From the NCBI RefSeq assembly GCF_021916785.1, contig NZ_JAKCFC010000008.1:124001-188000 (forward strand): a DNA stretch of 64,000 nucleotides. The letters are read 5' to 3'. The notes beneath the pieces are model-generated. The model was not told where the DNA came from. It did no database searches and saw only the letters and a list, made by a program, of their open reading frames with translations. Numbering within the stretch: the first letter of the stretch is position 1; each line of letters begins with the position of its first letter. Made by a program: the position numbers and the translations under genes. Below are positions 49,312-57,069 of the stretch, piece after piece. Source of the DNA: Mycolicibacterium lacusdiani. Its GTDB lineage: Bacteria > Actinomycetota > Actinomycetes > Mycobacteriales > Mycobacteriaceae.

Positions 49312-50877
49312 TCAGGATCCGAACTCGCGGACCAACCTCTTCTTGTCGACCTTTTCGCCGGCCAACGTGGGCAACGGTTCGGTGCGGACCTCCCACCGCG
49401 TCGGTATCGCGAAGTAGGACAGGGTGCCCGTCACGTGCGCCGCCAGGGCATCGGGCGTGGGCGCACCCGTGTCGGGCCGGTGCACGACGACGGCCACCAA
49501 TTCCTCGCCCAGGTCCGGATGCGGCACGCCGAGGGCAGCGACCTCGACGACCGCGGGATGGCTGGCGATGGCGGCCTCGACGTGCGGGCATGCGATGTTC
49601 TCGCCGCCACGGATGACGACGTCCTTCGCGCGGCCGTCGATGAACAGGTAGCCGTCATCGGTGAGGTGGCCGAGATCGCCGGTGTGCAGCCATCCTTCGG
49701 CGTCGACCGTGTCGTCGTCCCTCAGGCCCGCGTAGCCGTTCATCACGGTGGGTGATCGCGCGAGCACCTCGCCGACGCCCTTGGCGTCCGGACCGGCAAT
49801 GCGCAATTCGACGACGCCATAGGGTCGCCCGACGGTACCCGGGTGCACGGCCAGGTCGCGGGCGTCGGCCGCGGTCAGGAAGCCGCCCGCCTCGGTCATG
49901 CCCCACGTGTTGCTGAGCCCGCGCGACCGCAGATTCGGCAGCCTCTCCCGGATACGGTCGAGCAGGTCGGTCGACACGGGTGCGCCGCCGAGCGGCCACG
50001 ACTTCAGGCTGCTCAGGTCGAAGGAGTCGAACTCGGGATGCGCGAGCAGCCGAACGGCCATGGTGGGTACCGCACCCCAGATCTGGATGCGCTCGCGTTC
50101 GATGAGCCCGAGGATCTGGCCCGCGTCGAAGCGCCCCTGCGTCATAACGATTCGGCCGCCGGTGAGCGTGTGGGTCAGCAGGCTCGACAGGCCACCGACG
50201 TGGAACATGGGCGTCGTAGCGAGGCTGACGGCCTGTGGGGAGTCACCGTCGAGCAGGTGGGGGAAGCGCCGGTTGCGAGCGAGGATGTTGTGCTGGTTGG
50301 CGATCACCGCGCGTCGCGACAGTTCGACCGCCTTCGGCATCCCCGAACTGCCCGACGTGAACAGCACCAGCGCGGTGGCGTCAGGGTCGGTGTCGGGTAC
50401 GGATGCGGGGTCGACCGCGGGTTCGTCGAAGGCGGCCGCCAGGTCCGACAGCGGGCTCGTCGGTACGGCGACGTCGAGAGAAGTGTCGGTCAGGACGTGC
50501 ACGGGCGCCAGAAGCGTGACGGCATGCTCGATCTCGGCGGGGCTCCACCACCGGTTGGCCAGCACGGGCACCGCCCCGGCCAGCCAGGTGGCCCACAGCG
50601 CGACGACCCACTCGGGGGAGTTGTAGCCGAACACCATGACGCGGTCACCGACACCGACACCGCGCGACGACAGGATCGATCGGCAGGCCCATACGGCATC
50701 GCGGAACTCCGCGAACGACACCCGGTGCTCGCCGTGCACCAGGAAGGTGCGGTCGGTCCACACCTCGGTGCCTGCGAGGAGGTCGTCGAACGTCGACGGG
50801 CCGCTCGCGTACACGATGCCGTCGTGCCCGCCGTAGGAGCCGGCGCGGACCTCGGAACTCCAGACTCCGTCCGCCAT
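49312..50877 (-). CDS. Acyl-CoA synthetase, AMP-binding (FadD-like)
   Basis: Activates a carboxylic acid to its CoA thioester through an acyl-adenylate. The 521 residues hold LVLFTSGSSGMPKAVELS (P-loop), TTPMFHVGGLSSLL, NTWGMTEAGGF, GWLHTGDLGHLTDDGYLFIDGRAKDVVIRGGENI and the catalytic lysine in LAGEKVDKKRLV. The last segment, in the swinging C-terminal domain, is complete. The acid substrate is unknown. The gene lies 3 bases downstream of the AIM24 gene, so the two are likely co-transcribed. It converges on the DUF4267 gene. Confidence 0.92.
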   Translation of the reverse strand: MADGVWSSEVRAGSYGGHDGIVYASGPSTFDDLLAGTEVWTDRTFLVHGEHRVSFAEFRDAVWACRSILSSRGVGVGDRVMVFGYNSPEWVVALWATWLAGAVPVLANRWWSPAEIEHAVTLLAPVHVLTDTSLDVAVPTSPLSDLAAAFDEPAVDPASVPDTDPDATALVLFTSGSSGMPKAVELSRRAVIANQHNILARNRRFPHLLDGDSPQAVSLATTPMFHVGGLSSLLTHTLTGGRIVMTQGRFDAGQILGLIERERIQIWGAVPTMAVRLLAHPEFDSFDLSSLKSWPLGGAPVSTDLLDRIRERLPNLRSRGLSNTWGMTEAGGFLTAADARDLAVHPGTVGRPYGVVELRIAGPDAKGVGEVLARSPTVMNGYAGLRDDDTVDAEGWLHTGDLGHLTDDGYLFIDGRAKDVVIRGGENIACPHVEAAIASHPAVVEVAALGVPHPDLGEELVAVVVHRPDTGAPTPDALAAHVTGTLSYFAIPTRWEVRTEPLPTLAGEKVDKKRLVREFGS

Positions 50878-50880
50878 GGA

Positions 50881-51804
50881 CTACTGCACCGGGATCTGGA
50901 TGCCCTCGGACGGCTGAACGATCACGAAGCCCTGGCCGTGGAACGAAACCTGAAGCGCCTCACCGGAACCGCGGCCGATCAGGGCGCCGGCCTTGAAGGT
51001 CGTCTTGAGTTGTGTCTGCAGGTTGGCCGACCATGCGACGACGGCATTGGTGTCGGCGAACGTCGGAGCCTCGGCGGCGTCGAGCACCACCGGGGGTCCG
51101 TCGGTCGTGATCGCCACCCATCCGGTGCCGCGCAGCGTCGTGTTGAACAGGCCGCCGGTGGCGATGCTGCCTCCCTTCACCCGCTCGATGTTCCAGTCCA
51201 GGCTCGAGGAGAACGCCAGGACGTTCTTGCCACTGACCGACAGCCCGGAGTTGTTCAGGTTCAGCAGGTGCACGTCGTAGGCGCGCTCGGCGAGGAAGAC
51301 GTCGCCCTGGCCCTGGCAGCGCATGAGCGGCAGCCCTTCACCGGTCAGCGCCTTCTTGAGGAACTTCCCGGCGCCGCCGCCCTCGAACGCGAAGTCGACG
51401 TTGCCCTGATAGGCGACCATCGAGCCCTGCCGCGCCATGAACGGCTCACCGAGCCGCACGCGCAGCAGCTTGGTGTTCTGGTTGGCGATCGCCTTGGCTT
51501 CCTTCTCGCTGAAACGGCCGTCGACCAGGTCGCCGGTGATGCCTGCGAAGCCATCTCCCTGCGGCATCGCCTGGGCCGTCGCCTGCGGCTCTTGGCGCTC
51601 GTGCTGCCCACCCTGGTGAGCGGCGGGCTGTCCGGCGTGCTGTTCGGCACCCTGCTGTCCCGCGGGCGCACCGCCGCCCAGTGGCGCGGTGCCGCTACGG
51701 CCCTGGTGTGACACCTGGTCGGTCCAATTCCGGCCATCCCACCAGCGGTAATCGAATCGACCCTCGGGGTCGGGTTGCCAACTGCCTGCTCCGGGTCCAG
51801 TCAC
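50881..51804 (-). CDS. AIM24-family protein with N-terminal DUF2510 motif
   Basis: A 307-residue protein. Residues about 7-32 are a DUF2510 motif (GSWQPDPEGRFDYRWWDGRNWTDQV), common at the membrane-facing end of actinobacterial proteins. A Gly/Gln/Ala/His-rich linker follows (about 35-85). The rest is an AIM24 beta-structure (LLRVRLGEPFMARQGSMVAYQGNVDF, VHLLNLNNSGLSVSGKNVLAF, TGGLFNTTLRGTGWVAI). AIM24 proteins are of uncertain function; in yeast the namesake affects mitochondrial architecture. The start is GTG at 51802-51804. Confidence 0.87.
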   Translation of the reverse strand: MTGPGAGSWQPDPEGRFDYRWWDGRNWTDQVSHQGRSGTAPLGGGAPAGQQGAEQHAGQPAAHQGGQHERQEPQATAQAMPQGDGFAGITGDLVDGRFSEKEAKAIANQNTKLLRVRLGEPFMARQGSMVAYQGNVDFAFEGGGAGKFLKKALTGEGLPLMRCQGQGDVFLAERAYDVHLLNLNNSGLSVSGKNVLAFSSSLDWNIERVKGGSIATGGLFNTTLRGTGWVAITTDGPPVVLDAAEAPTFADTNAVVAWSANLQTQLKTTFKAGALIGRGSGEALQVSFHGQGFVIVQPSEGIQIPVQ

Positions 51805-51948
51805 CGGTCACTCCTCGAAGATTGATTGCGGTGGATCGAACGTGCCGCTGCGGCACTGATCTAGAACATTAGGGCAACCCGTCGCGACGGTGTCGCTCCT
51901 GGAGTTCTTCGCGCCCGGTAGCACCACGTCGACTGGCATGCTGCTGGC

Positions 51949-52158
51949 ATGTCGAATGAAATCGATCCGACCCGCGCCAAGGGTGCTCTCGCGGTCGTCA
52001 AGCAGCATCCCGGGATGGTGTTGTTCCTGGCGACACCGGCGCTGGTCGTGACCGGGCTGATCTGGGTGCTCGCCGGTCCCGGCTGGGCGGCGCTGCTGCT
52101 GGTCGTGCTGCTGCTCGGCGGCGGCGCGGCGCTCTACGCGGGCCTCAAGCGCCGCTGA
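51949..52158 (+). CDS. Small two-helix membrane protein
   Basis: A 69-residue hypothetical protein. Two closely spaced hydrophobic helices (MVLFLATPALVVTGLIWVLAG and WAALLLVVLLLGGGAALYAGL) end in a basic KRR tail; the N-terminus is short and charged (MSNEIDPTRAKGAL). The protein is too small for a named family. Divergent from the AIM24 gene over a 144-base gap holding a short palindrome (GTGCCGC-T-GCGGCAC, 51842-51856). Codon bias is normal for the window, which supports it as real. Confidence 0.65.
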   Translation: MSNEIDPTRAKGALAVVKQHPGMVLFLATPALVVTGLIWVLAGPGWAALLLVVLLLGGGAALYAGLKRR

Positions 52159-52202
52159 CGAGGTCGCGTTACGCCGATGGGTGAAGGACGCTCTCTTACG
52201 GC

Positions 52203-52225
52203 TGTAACGGTGTAATCATGTAAGC
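52203..52225 (+). promoter_or_regulatory. Three 8-base direct repeats before an unknown gene
   Basis: TGTAACGG, TGTAATCA and TGTAAGC(A) follow one another without gap, TGTAA recurring at 52203, 52211 and 52219. The last repeat runs into the ATG at 52226. A preceding TTACGGC makes the first copy part of an inverted pair (TTAC/GTAA). AT-rich for this genome. Confidence 0.5.
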
Positions 52226-52783
52226 ATGAGAAAGCACGATCATCGCGGCCGCTCCGGCGGCTGGCAACAAGCACAGCAGCCCGACGCGGCGTCCGCGCCC
52301 GACTGGATCGCAGGACGCCTGCCCGAGGGCTGGTTCACCGGCGATCCCACCGTGACCGTCGACCGCGAGGAGATCACGGTCGTCGGCCGCCTTCCCGAAG
52401 TCGAGGGGGAGGAGAGCGAGGCCAGGGCATCGGGCCGCGCCGCCCGCTTCCGCGAGGAGACCCGGTCGGAGCGGATGCGCATCGCCGACGAGGCCGAGGC
52501 CCGCTACGGACGCAAGGTGGCGTGGGGCGTCGAAGTGGGCGCAGGCGACGAACCCGAGCGAATCCTGTTCACCAACATCGCCGTACCGGTGATGACACGG
52601 CTACGGCAGCCCGAACGCCAGGTACTCGACACGCTGGTCGACGCGGGTGTCGCCAGGTCGCGCTCGGATGCCCTGGTGTGGTCGGTACGCCTGGTCGGCC
52701 AGCACGCCGACGAATGGCTGGGTCAGCTGCGCGAGGCGATGTCAACGGTCGACGACCTGCGCGCAGAGGGCCCGACGCTCTAG
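52226..52783 (+). CDS. Unknown protein with possible ribbon-helix-helix C-terminus
   Basis: A 185-residue hydrophilic protein I cannot assign. A disordered basic N-terminus (MRKHDHRGRSGGWQQAQQ) leads to PDWIAGRLPEGWFTGDPTVTVDREEITVVGRLP, then a long charged helix (ESEARASGRAARFREETRSERMRIADEAE). The C-terminal region VMTRLRQPERQVLDTLVDAGVARSRSDALVWSVRLV has the strand-helix-helix look of small DNA-binding domains (inference only). No Shine-Dalgarno sequence precedes the ATG; instead three direct repeats abut it. A self-regulating DNA-binding protein is a possible reading. Confidence 0.7.
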   Translation: MRKHDHRGRSGGWQQAQQPDAASAPDWIAGRLPEGWFTGDPTVTVDREEITVVGRLPEVEGEESEARASGRAARFREETRSERMRIADEAEARYGRKVAWGVEVGAGDEPERILFTNIAVPVMTRLRQPERQVLDTLVDAGVARSRSDALVWSVRLVGQHADEWLGQLREAMSTVDDLRAEGPTL

Positions 52784-52793
52784 GGCTGAGTCC

Positions 52794-54989
52794 CTAAACG
52801 CGCTCGACCCGAACGTACGTCGCGCTGAGTGTCGACGTCTGCGACAGCGGATCCATGCCTTCGGCGTCGACCAGCAGGTTGCGGTTGACTCCGAAGGACT
52901 GCGCTGCCGCGCCGCCGCGGGGGTCGAAGATCCGCGACCCCCACCCGTGGTCGACCACCACCAAGCCCCGCCGCAGTCGCGGCGAAAGACGGGTGTCGAG
53001 TTCGATCGACCCCACGGGCGAGGACACCCGAACCCGTTCGCCGTCCGAGACATCGAGCGTCGCGGCGTCGTCGGGATGCATCAGCACCTCGTTGCCCTTG
53101 CCTGCCGGGTGTAGGCCCGGCAATTCATTGAGCCAGGAGTTCATCGAGTGCCGGTTGCGGCGGTTGCCGAGCTGCAGCGGGTAGCCCGCCGGCGCCGCCG
53201 GTGCCGGATGTTCGAGCAGTTCCCGTGCCCTCGCGACGAACTCGGGCGGCGCGGCGTGCACCCGCTTGTCGTCGGTGCGCAGCGCCTCGCGGAAGTGCCC
53301 GAACTCGCGCGGCCCGAGGACCAGTCCGTGCGGGTTGCCGACCACGTCGCGCCATTTCAGCTTGCGGCCGTTGATCTTTCGCGACGTGGCGATCAGCAGC
53401 CGGTCGATCCAGTGCGGGGTGAACTCCAGCCCGGGCCGACGCGTGAGTGCCGCCACGCGCCGGGTGGCCGCGACGAACCCGTTGACGCCCTTGGCCCCGA
53501 ACAGCGGCCGCCGCATCGCGAGTGCGAGGTCCACCCAGATTCGCCACTCCTCGCGGGCGCCTGGCGGCGGTTCGACGGCCTTGGCGCCGTACTGGACGAA
53601 CGGTTCGTCGTGCATGCTGCTGGTGAACGCGGGCAGGTCGTTGCGTTCCAGCCAGTGCACGGCGGGCAGCAGCCAGTGCGCGTGGCGGTGGCTCTCGCGC
53701 TGGACGAAGTCGACGGCCACCAACAGGTCCAGCGACTCGAGCGCGGCGTCGAGTTTCGCACCGTCGGGACCCGATACGACCGGGTTGCCGCTATTGATCA
53801 CCAGCGCCTTGATCTGCCCGCGGCCCGGCGTGGTGATCTCGTCGGGCAGTTCGGCGAGCGCATGTGCGCCCGCGATCATCTCGCGGCCGCGCAGTCGGCT
53901 GTAGTGCGGCTTCACCTTCGCCAGCTCGAACATCCGCAGCGCGTCGACGTAGCCCCGCTCGAACCGTCGACCGCCGGGCCGGTCCATCCGCCCGGTGACG
54001 ACGTTCAGCACGTGGCCAAGCCACTCGGCGATCGTCCCCGCCTCGTGCAGCGAGACCCCGGTGCGGGTCACGACCATCGCTCCGGGCGCGGTCGCGAAAC
54101 CCCGCGCCACGGACTCGATGTGGTCGCGGGGGATCTCGCACCGGGCGGCGAGGTCGTCGAGATCGGCCTCGGCGACCAGCGTCCGCAGCTCGGGTACGCC
54201 GGTGGCGAGATCGGCGCAGTCCTCGCGGTGCTCCAGTCCCTCGTCGAGGATCACCTTCACCATCGCCAGCAGCAGCGCCCAGTCCTGGCCCGGCTTGACG
54301 GCGAGGTGGACGTCGGCCTTCTGCGCCGACTCGGTGGCCACCGGGTCGACGACGACGATGGTCGCGCCGGTCTTCTGCCGGTCGAGCGCGCGGCGCCAGC
54401 CGCCGGGCACGGTCTCCAGCCAGTTCCAGGCGCTGACGGCGGGGTTGGTGCCGACCAGCAGGAAGTAGTCACACGCGTCGATGTCGGAAACGGGCGACAT
54501 CAACTGGGAGCCGTACATGGCCTCCGACACCACGTGCATGGCGTTCTGGTCCACCGACCCCACGAAGTACCGGCTCTTCGTTCCGATGGCGTCGAGCCAG
54601 CCGTTCATGAAGATGATGTTCGACGACGAGAAGCCGGCCGGGTTGCCGTAGTAGACGCCGATCGCGTCGGGGCCGTCGGCGTCGATCAACGCGTTCATCC
54701 GTGTCGCGATGTCGGTCAGCGCCTCGTCCCACCTCGTCTCGACGTATGAGTCCCCGACCCGGCGCATCGGGTTCACGATGCGCCGCGGGTGTTCGACGAG
54801 CTGGTTCGCGGTGCGGCCCTTCGCGCAGAAGTCGTGCCAACTGTGGGCGTTGAGCTTGTCCGGCGCTATCTTGGTGACGCGATTGCCTTCGACGGTCACG
54901 TCGATGCCGCACGCTGCCAGGCAGTACCGGCAGAAGGTGTGCACCGTGCGGGCGTCGGATGCCGTCGCGATGGTCGGCCGGGTGGTCAT
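52794..54989 (-). CDS. Molybdopterin oxidoreductase (formate dehydrogenase/nitrate reductase superfamily)
   Basis: A 731-residue catalytic subunit of the DMSO-reductase superfamily. The N-terminal 4Fe-4S site is FCRYCLAACGI plus the fourth cysteine in DFCAKGRTA. The molybdo-bis-MGD domains include YYGNPAGFSSSN, YFLLVGTNPAVSAWNW and VVVDPVATESAQKADVHLAVKPGQDW. The C-terminal cofactor domain has RVRVSSPVGSIELDTRLSP. No Sec- or Tat-type signal is present, so it is cytoplasmic. No electron-transfer subunit is adjacent. Substrate unknown. Confidence 0.9.
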   Translation of the reverse strand: MTTRPTIATASDARTVHTFCRYCLAACGIDVTVEGNRVTKIAPDKLNAHSWHDFCAKGRTANQLVEHPRRIVNPMRRVGDSYVETRWDEALTDIATRMNALIDADGPDAIGVYYGNPAGFSSSNIIFMNGWLDAIGTKSRYFVGSVDQNAMHVVSEAMYGSQLMSPVSDIDACDYFLLVGTNPAVSAWNWLETVPGGWRRALDRQKTGATIVVVDPVATESAQKADVHLAVKPGQDWALLLAMVKVILDEGLEHREDCADLATGVPELRTLVAEADLDDLAARCEIPRDHIESVARGFATAPGAMVVTRTGVSLHEAGTIAEWLGHVLNVVTGRMDRPGGRRFERGYVDALRMFELAKVKPHYSRLRGREMIAGAHALAELPDEITTPGRGQIKALVINSGNPVVSGPDGAKLDAALESLDLLVAVDFVQRESHRHAHWLLPAVHWLERNDLPAFTSSMHDEPFVQYGAKAVEPPPGAREEWRIWVDLALAMRRPLFGAKGVNGFVAATRRVAALTRRPGLEFTPHWIDRLLIATSRKINGRKLKWRDVVGNPHGLVLGPREFGHFREALRTDDKRVHAAPPEFVARARELLEHPAPAAPAGYPLQLGNRRNRHSMNSWLNELPGLHPAGKGNEVLMHPDDAATLDVSDGERVRVSSPVGSIELDTRLSPRLRRGLVVVDHGWGSRIFDPRGGAAAQSFGVNRNLLVDAEGMDPLSQTSTLSATYVRVERV

Positions 54990-55070
54990 GGTGGCATCCT
55001 GCCGCAGCGAATCCGCGCCGCACCGGTGAACGCGAATGAGCGCACCGCTTGTTTCGCGGCTCCCATTGCT

Positions 55071-55132
55071 CGCGAGATCTACACCAGCGTCGTGGGTGAC
55101 GCGCGGGGCACGACCGTGGTGTAGACCTCGCG
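55071..55132. terminator. Long imperfect inverted repeat after the ABC exporter operon
   Basis: Two 24-base arms (55071-55094 and 55109-55132), each ending in a CGCGAG-type block, match in all but 3 positions around a 14-base loop. It stands downstream of the ABC exporter gene on the minus strand and before the molybdopterin gene. It could end the exporter transcript. Confidence 0.5.
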
Positions 55133-55133
55133 A

Positions 55134-55178
55134 GGACTCCAGGACTCCAGGACTCCAGGACTCCAGGGCTCCAGGGCT
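55134..55178 (+). repeat. 8-base tandem repeat at the exporter stop codon
   Basis: GGACTCCA four times, GGGCTCCA once, then GGGCT: 5.6 units of exactly 8 bases. The final two bases overlap the stop codon of the exporter gene. Candidate variable-number locus. Confidence 0.85.
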
Positions 55179-57069
55179 AGGCCCGCGTCATCGCCCAGTA
55201 CTCGCCGTGGCGGGCCAGCAGGTCGTCGTGGGTGCCGCTCTCGACGATGCGACCGGCCTCCATCACCAGGATCACGTCGGCGTCTCGGATCGTCGAAAGC
55301 CGGTGCGCGATGATGAAACTCGTTCGGTCGCGGCGCAGTTCGGCGGTCGCCTGCTGAATCAGCACCTCGGTGCGGGTGTCCACCGAGCTGGTGGCCTCGT
55401 CGAGGATCAGCAGGTGCGGGCGCGCGAGGATCGCCCGCGCGATCGTGATCAACTGCTTCTCGCCCGCGCTGACGTTGCCGCCGTCGTCGTTGACGCGGGT
55501 GGCGTAGCCGTCGGGCAGCGTGTGCACGAACCGGTCGACGTGGGCTGCCGTCGCGGCGGCGATCACCTCGTCCTCGGTCGCGTCGGGCCTGCCGTAGGCG
55601 ATGTTGTCGTAGATGGTGCCGCCGAACAGCCAGGTGTCCTGCAGCACCATGCCGATCCGGGACCGCACGTCGTGGCGGCTCATCGTGGTGATGTCGACGC
55701 CGTCGATCAGGATGCGGCCAGAGTCCACCTCGTAGAACCGCATCAGGAGGTTCACCAGCGTTGTCTTGCCCGCACCGGTCGGGCCGACGATCGCGACGGT
55801 GCTGCCCGGCTCGGCGACCAGCGACAGGTCCGAGATCACCGGCGTGCCCGGCCGGTAGCCGAAGTGGACGTGCTCGAACTCGACGCGACCCGCGGCCCGG
55901 TCGGGAACCCGCGCGGGGATAGGCGGATCGGGCACCTGCTCGTCGGCGTCGAGCAGGTCGAACACCCGCTCCGCGCTGGCGATCCCGGACTGCATCGTGT
56001 TGTACATCGACGCGACCTGCGTCAGCGGCTGATTGAACTGCCGGACGTACTGGATAAAGGCCTGGATGCCGCCGAGGGTGATCTGACCCGTGGCGACCTG
56101 CAGTCCGCCGACCACGGCGACGGCCACGTAGCTGATATTGCCGATGAACGTCGTCACCGGCCCCACCAGGCCGGACAGGAACTGCGCCCCGACACTCGCC
56201 TCGTACACGTCGTCGTTGAGGTCGCTGAACCGGTCCTCGGCGTGTGCCCGGTGCCCGAACGTCTTGACGACGGTGAACCCGCTGTAGGTCTCCTCGATGT
56301 GCGCGTTGAGCCTGCCGGTGTTGCGCCACTGCGCCACGAACAGCTTCTGCGACCGCCGCGCGATCGTGCGGGTGGCCCACAGCGACAGCGGGACGACGAC
56401 CACGGTGATCCCGGTCAGCAGCGGTGAGATGGTGAGCATCATCGCGAGCACCGCGAAGACGGTCAGGATCGACGTCAGGAGTTGGGCGATCGTCATCGAC
56501 AGCGACGACTGGATGTTGTCGACGTCGTTGGTGACCCGGCTCAGCACCTCGCCGCGCTGCCGGGTGTCGAAGTAGGACAGCGGAAGTCGATGCACCTTGT
56601 CCTCGACGTCGGCACGCATCGCGACCATGGTGCGCTGCACGACGACGTTGAGCAGACGCGCCTGCAACCAGATCAGCAGGGCGGCAACGAGGTACAGGGC
56701 CAGTGCCAGCAGCAGTGTCCGGCCCACGGCATCGAAGTCGACGCCACGGCCGGGGACGACGTCCATGCCGGACAGCAGGTCGGCGAAGGTCGTGTCGCCA
56801 CGCGCCCGGGCCTCCTCGATGGCTTCGGCCTTGCTGAGCCCGGCGGGCAGCTCGCGGCCGATCACGCCGTTGAACAGCAGGTCGGTGGCGTGCCCGAGGA
56901 TGCGCGGGCCGACGACGCCGAGCGCGATGCCGCCGATGCCGAGCAGCAGCACCGTCGCGGTCAGTCCACGCTGCGGCACGAGGCGCCGCAGCAGGCGTGT
57001 CGCGCTGCCCTTGAAGTCGCGGGTGCGCTCGGCAGGCGGCTCCGTCATGGGCCGCAGGGGCCGGGTCAC
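55177..57069 (-). CDS. ABC exporter half-transporter B (Rv1272c-like)
   Basis: A 630-residue membrane-fused ATPase, partner of the gene just upstream. Six helices precede the ATPase domain, with a periplasmic-loop insertion after helix 1 (LSKAEAIEEARARGDTTFADLLSGMDVVPG). The ATPase has GPTGAGKTT, GMVLQDTWLFGGT, NVSAGEKQLITIARA (degenerate signature in place of LSGGQ), LLILDEATSSVD and IIAHRLSTI. The GTG at 57067-57069 overlaps the upstream stop by 4 bases (GTGA) and gives VTRPLRPMTEPP; ATG 57046-57048 is the alternative. Cargo probably lipid or peptide-like; not established from sequence. Confidence 0.9.
   Translation of the reverse strand: MTRPLRPMTEPPAERTRDFKGSATRLLRRLVPQRGLTATVLLLGIGGIALGVVGPRILGHATDLLFNGVIGRELPAGLSKAEAIEEARARGDTTFADLLSGMDVVPGRGVDFDAVGRTLLLALALYLVAALLIWLQARLLNVVVQRTMVAMRADVEDKVHRLPLSYFDTRQRGEVLSRVTNDVDNIQSSLSMTIAQLLTSILTVFAVLAMMLTISPLLTGITVVVVPLSLWATRTIARRSQKLFVAQWRNTGRLNAHIEETYSGFTVVKTFGHRAHAEDRFSDLNDDVYEASVGAQFLSGLVGPVTTFIGNISYVAVAVVGGLQVATGQITLGGIQAFIQYVRQFNQPLTQVASMYNTMQSGIASAERVFDLLDADEQVPDPPIPARVPDRAAGRVEFEHVHFGYRPGTPVISDLSLVAEPGSTVAIVGPTGAGKTTLVNLLMRFYEVDSGRILIDGVDITTMSRHDVRSRIGMVLQDTWLFGGTIYDNIAYGRPDATEDEVIAAATAAHVDRFVHTLPDGYATRVNDDGGNVSAGEKQLITIARAILARPHLLILDEATSSVDTRTEVLIQQATAELRRDRTSFIIAHRLSTIRDADVILVMEAGRIVESGTHDDLLARHGEYWAMTRA

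Noticed and set aside
51842..51856. GTGCCGC-T-GCGGCAC palindrome as a regulator binding site
   Set aside because: A one-base centre and pure GC composition are easily met by chance here; no linked regulator.
55134..55178. Tandem repeat considered as a CRISPR array
   Set aside because: Units of 8 bases have no spacers and no cas gene is near.
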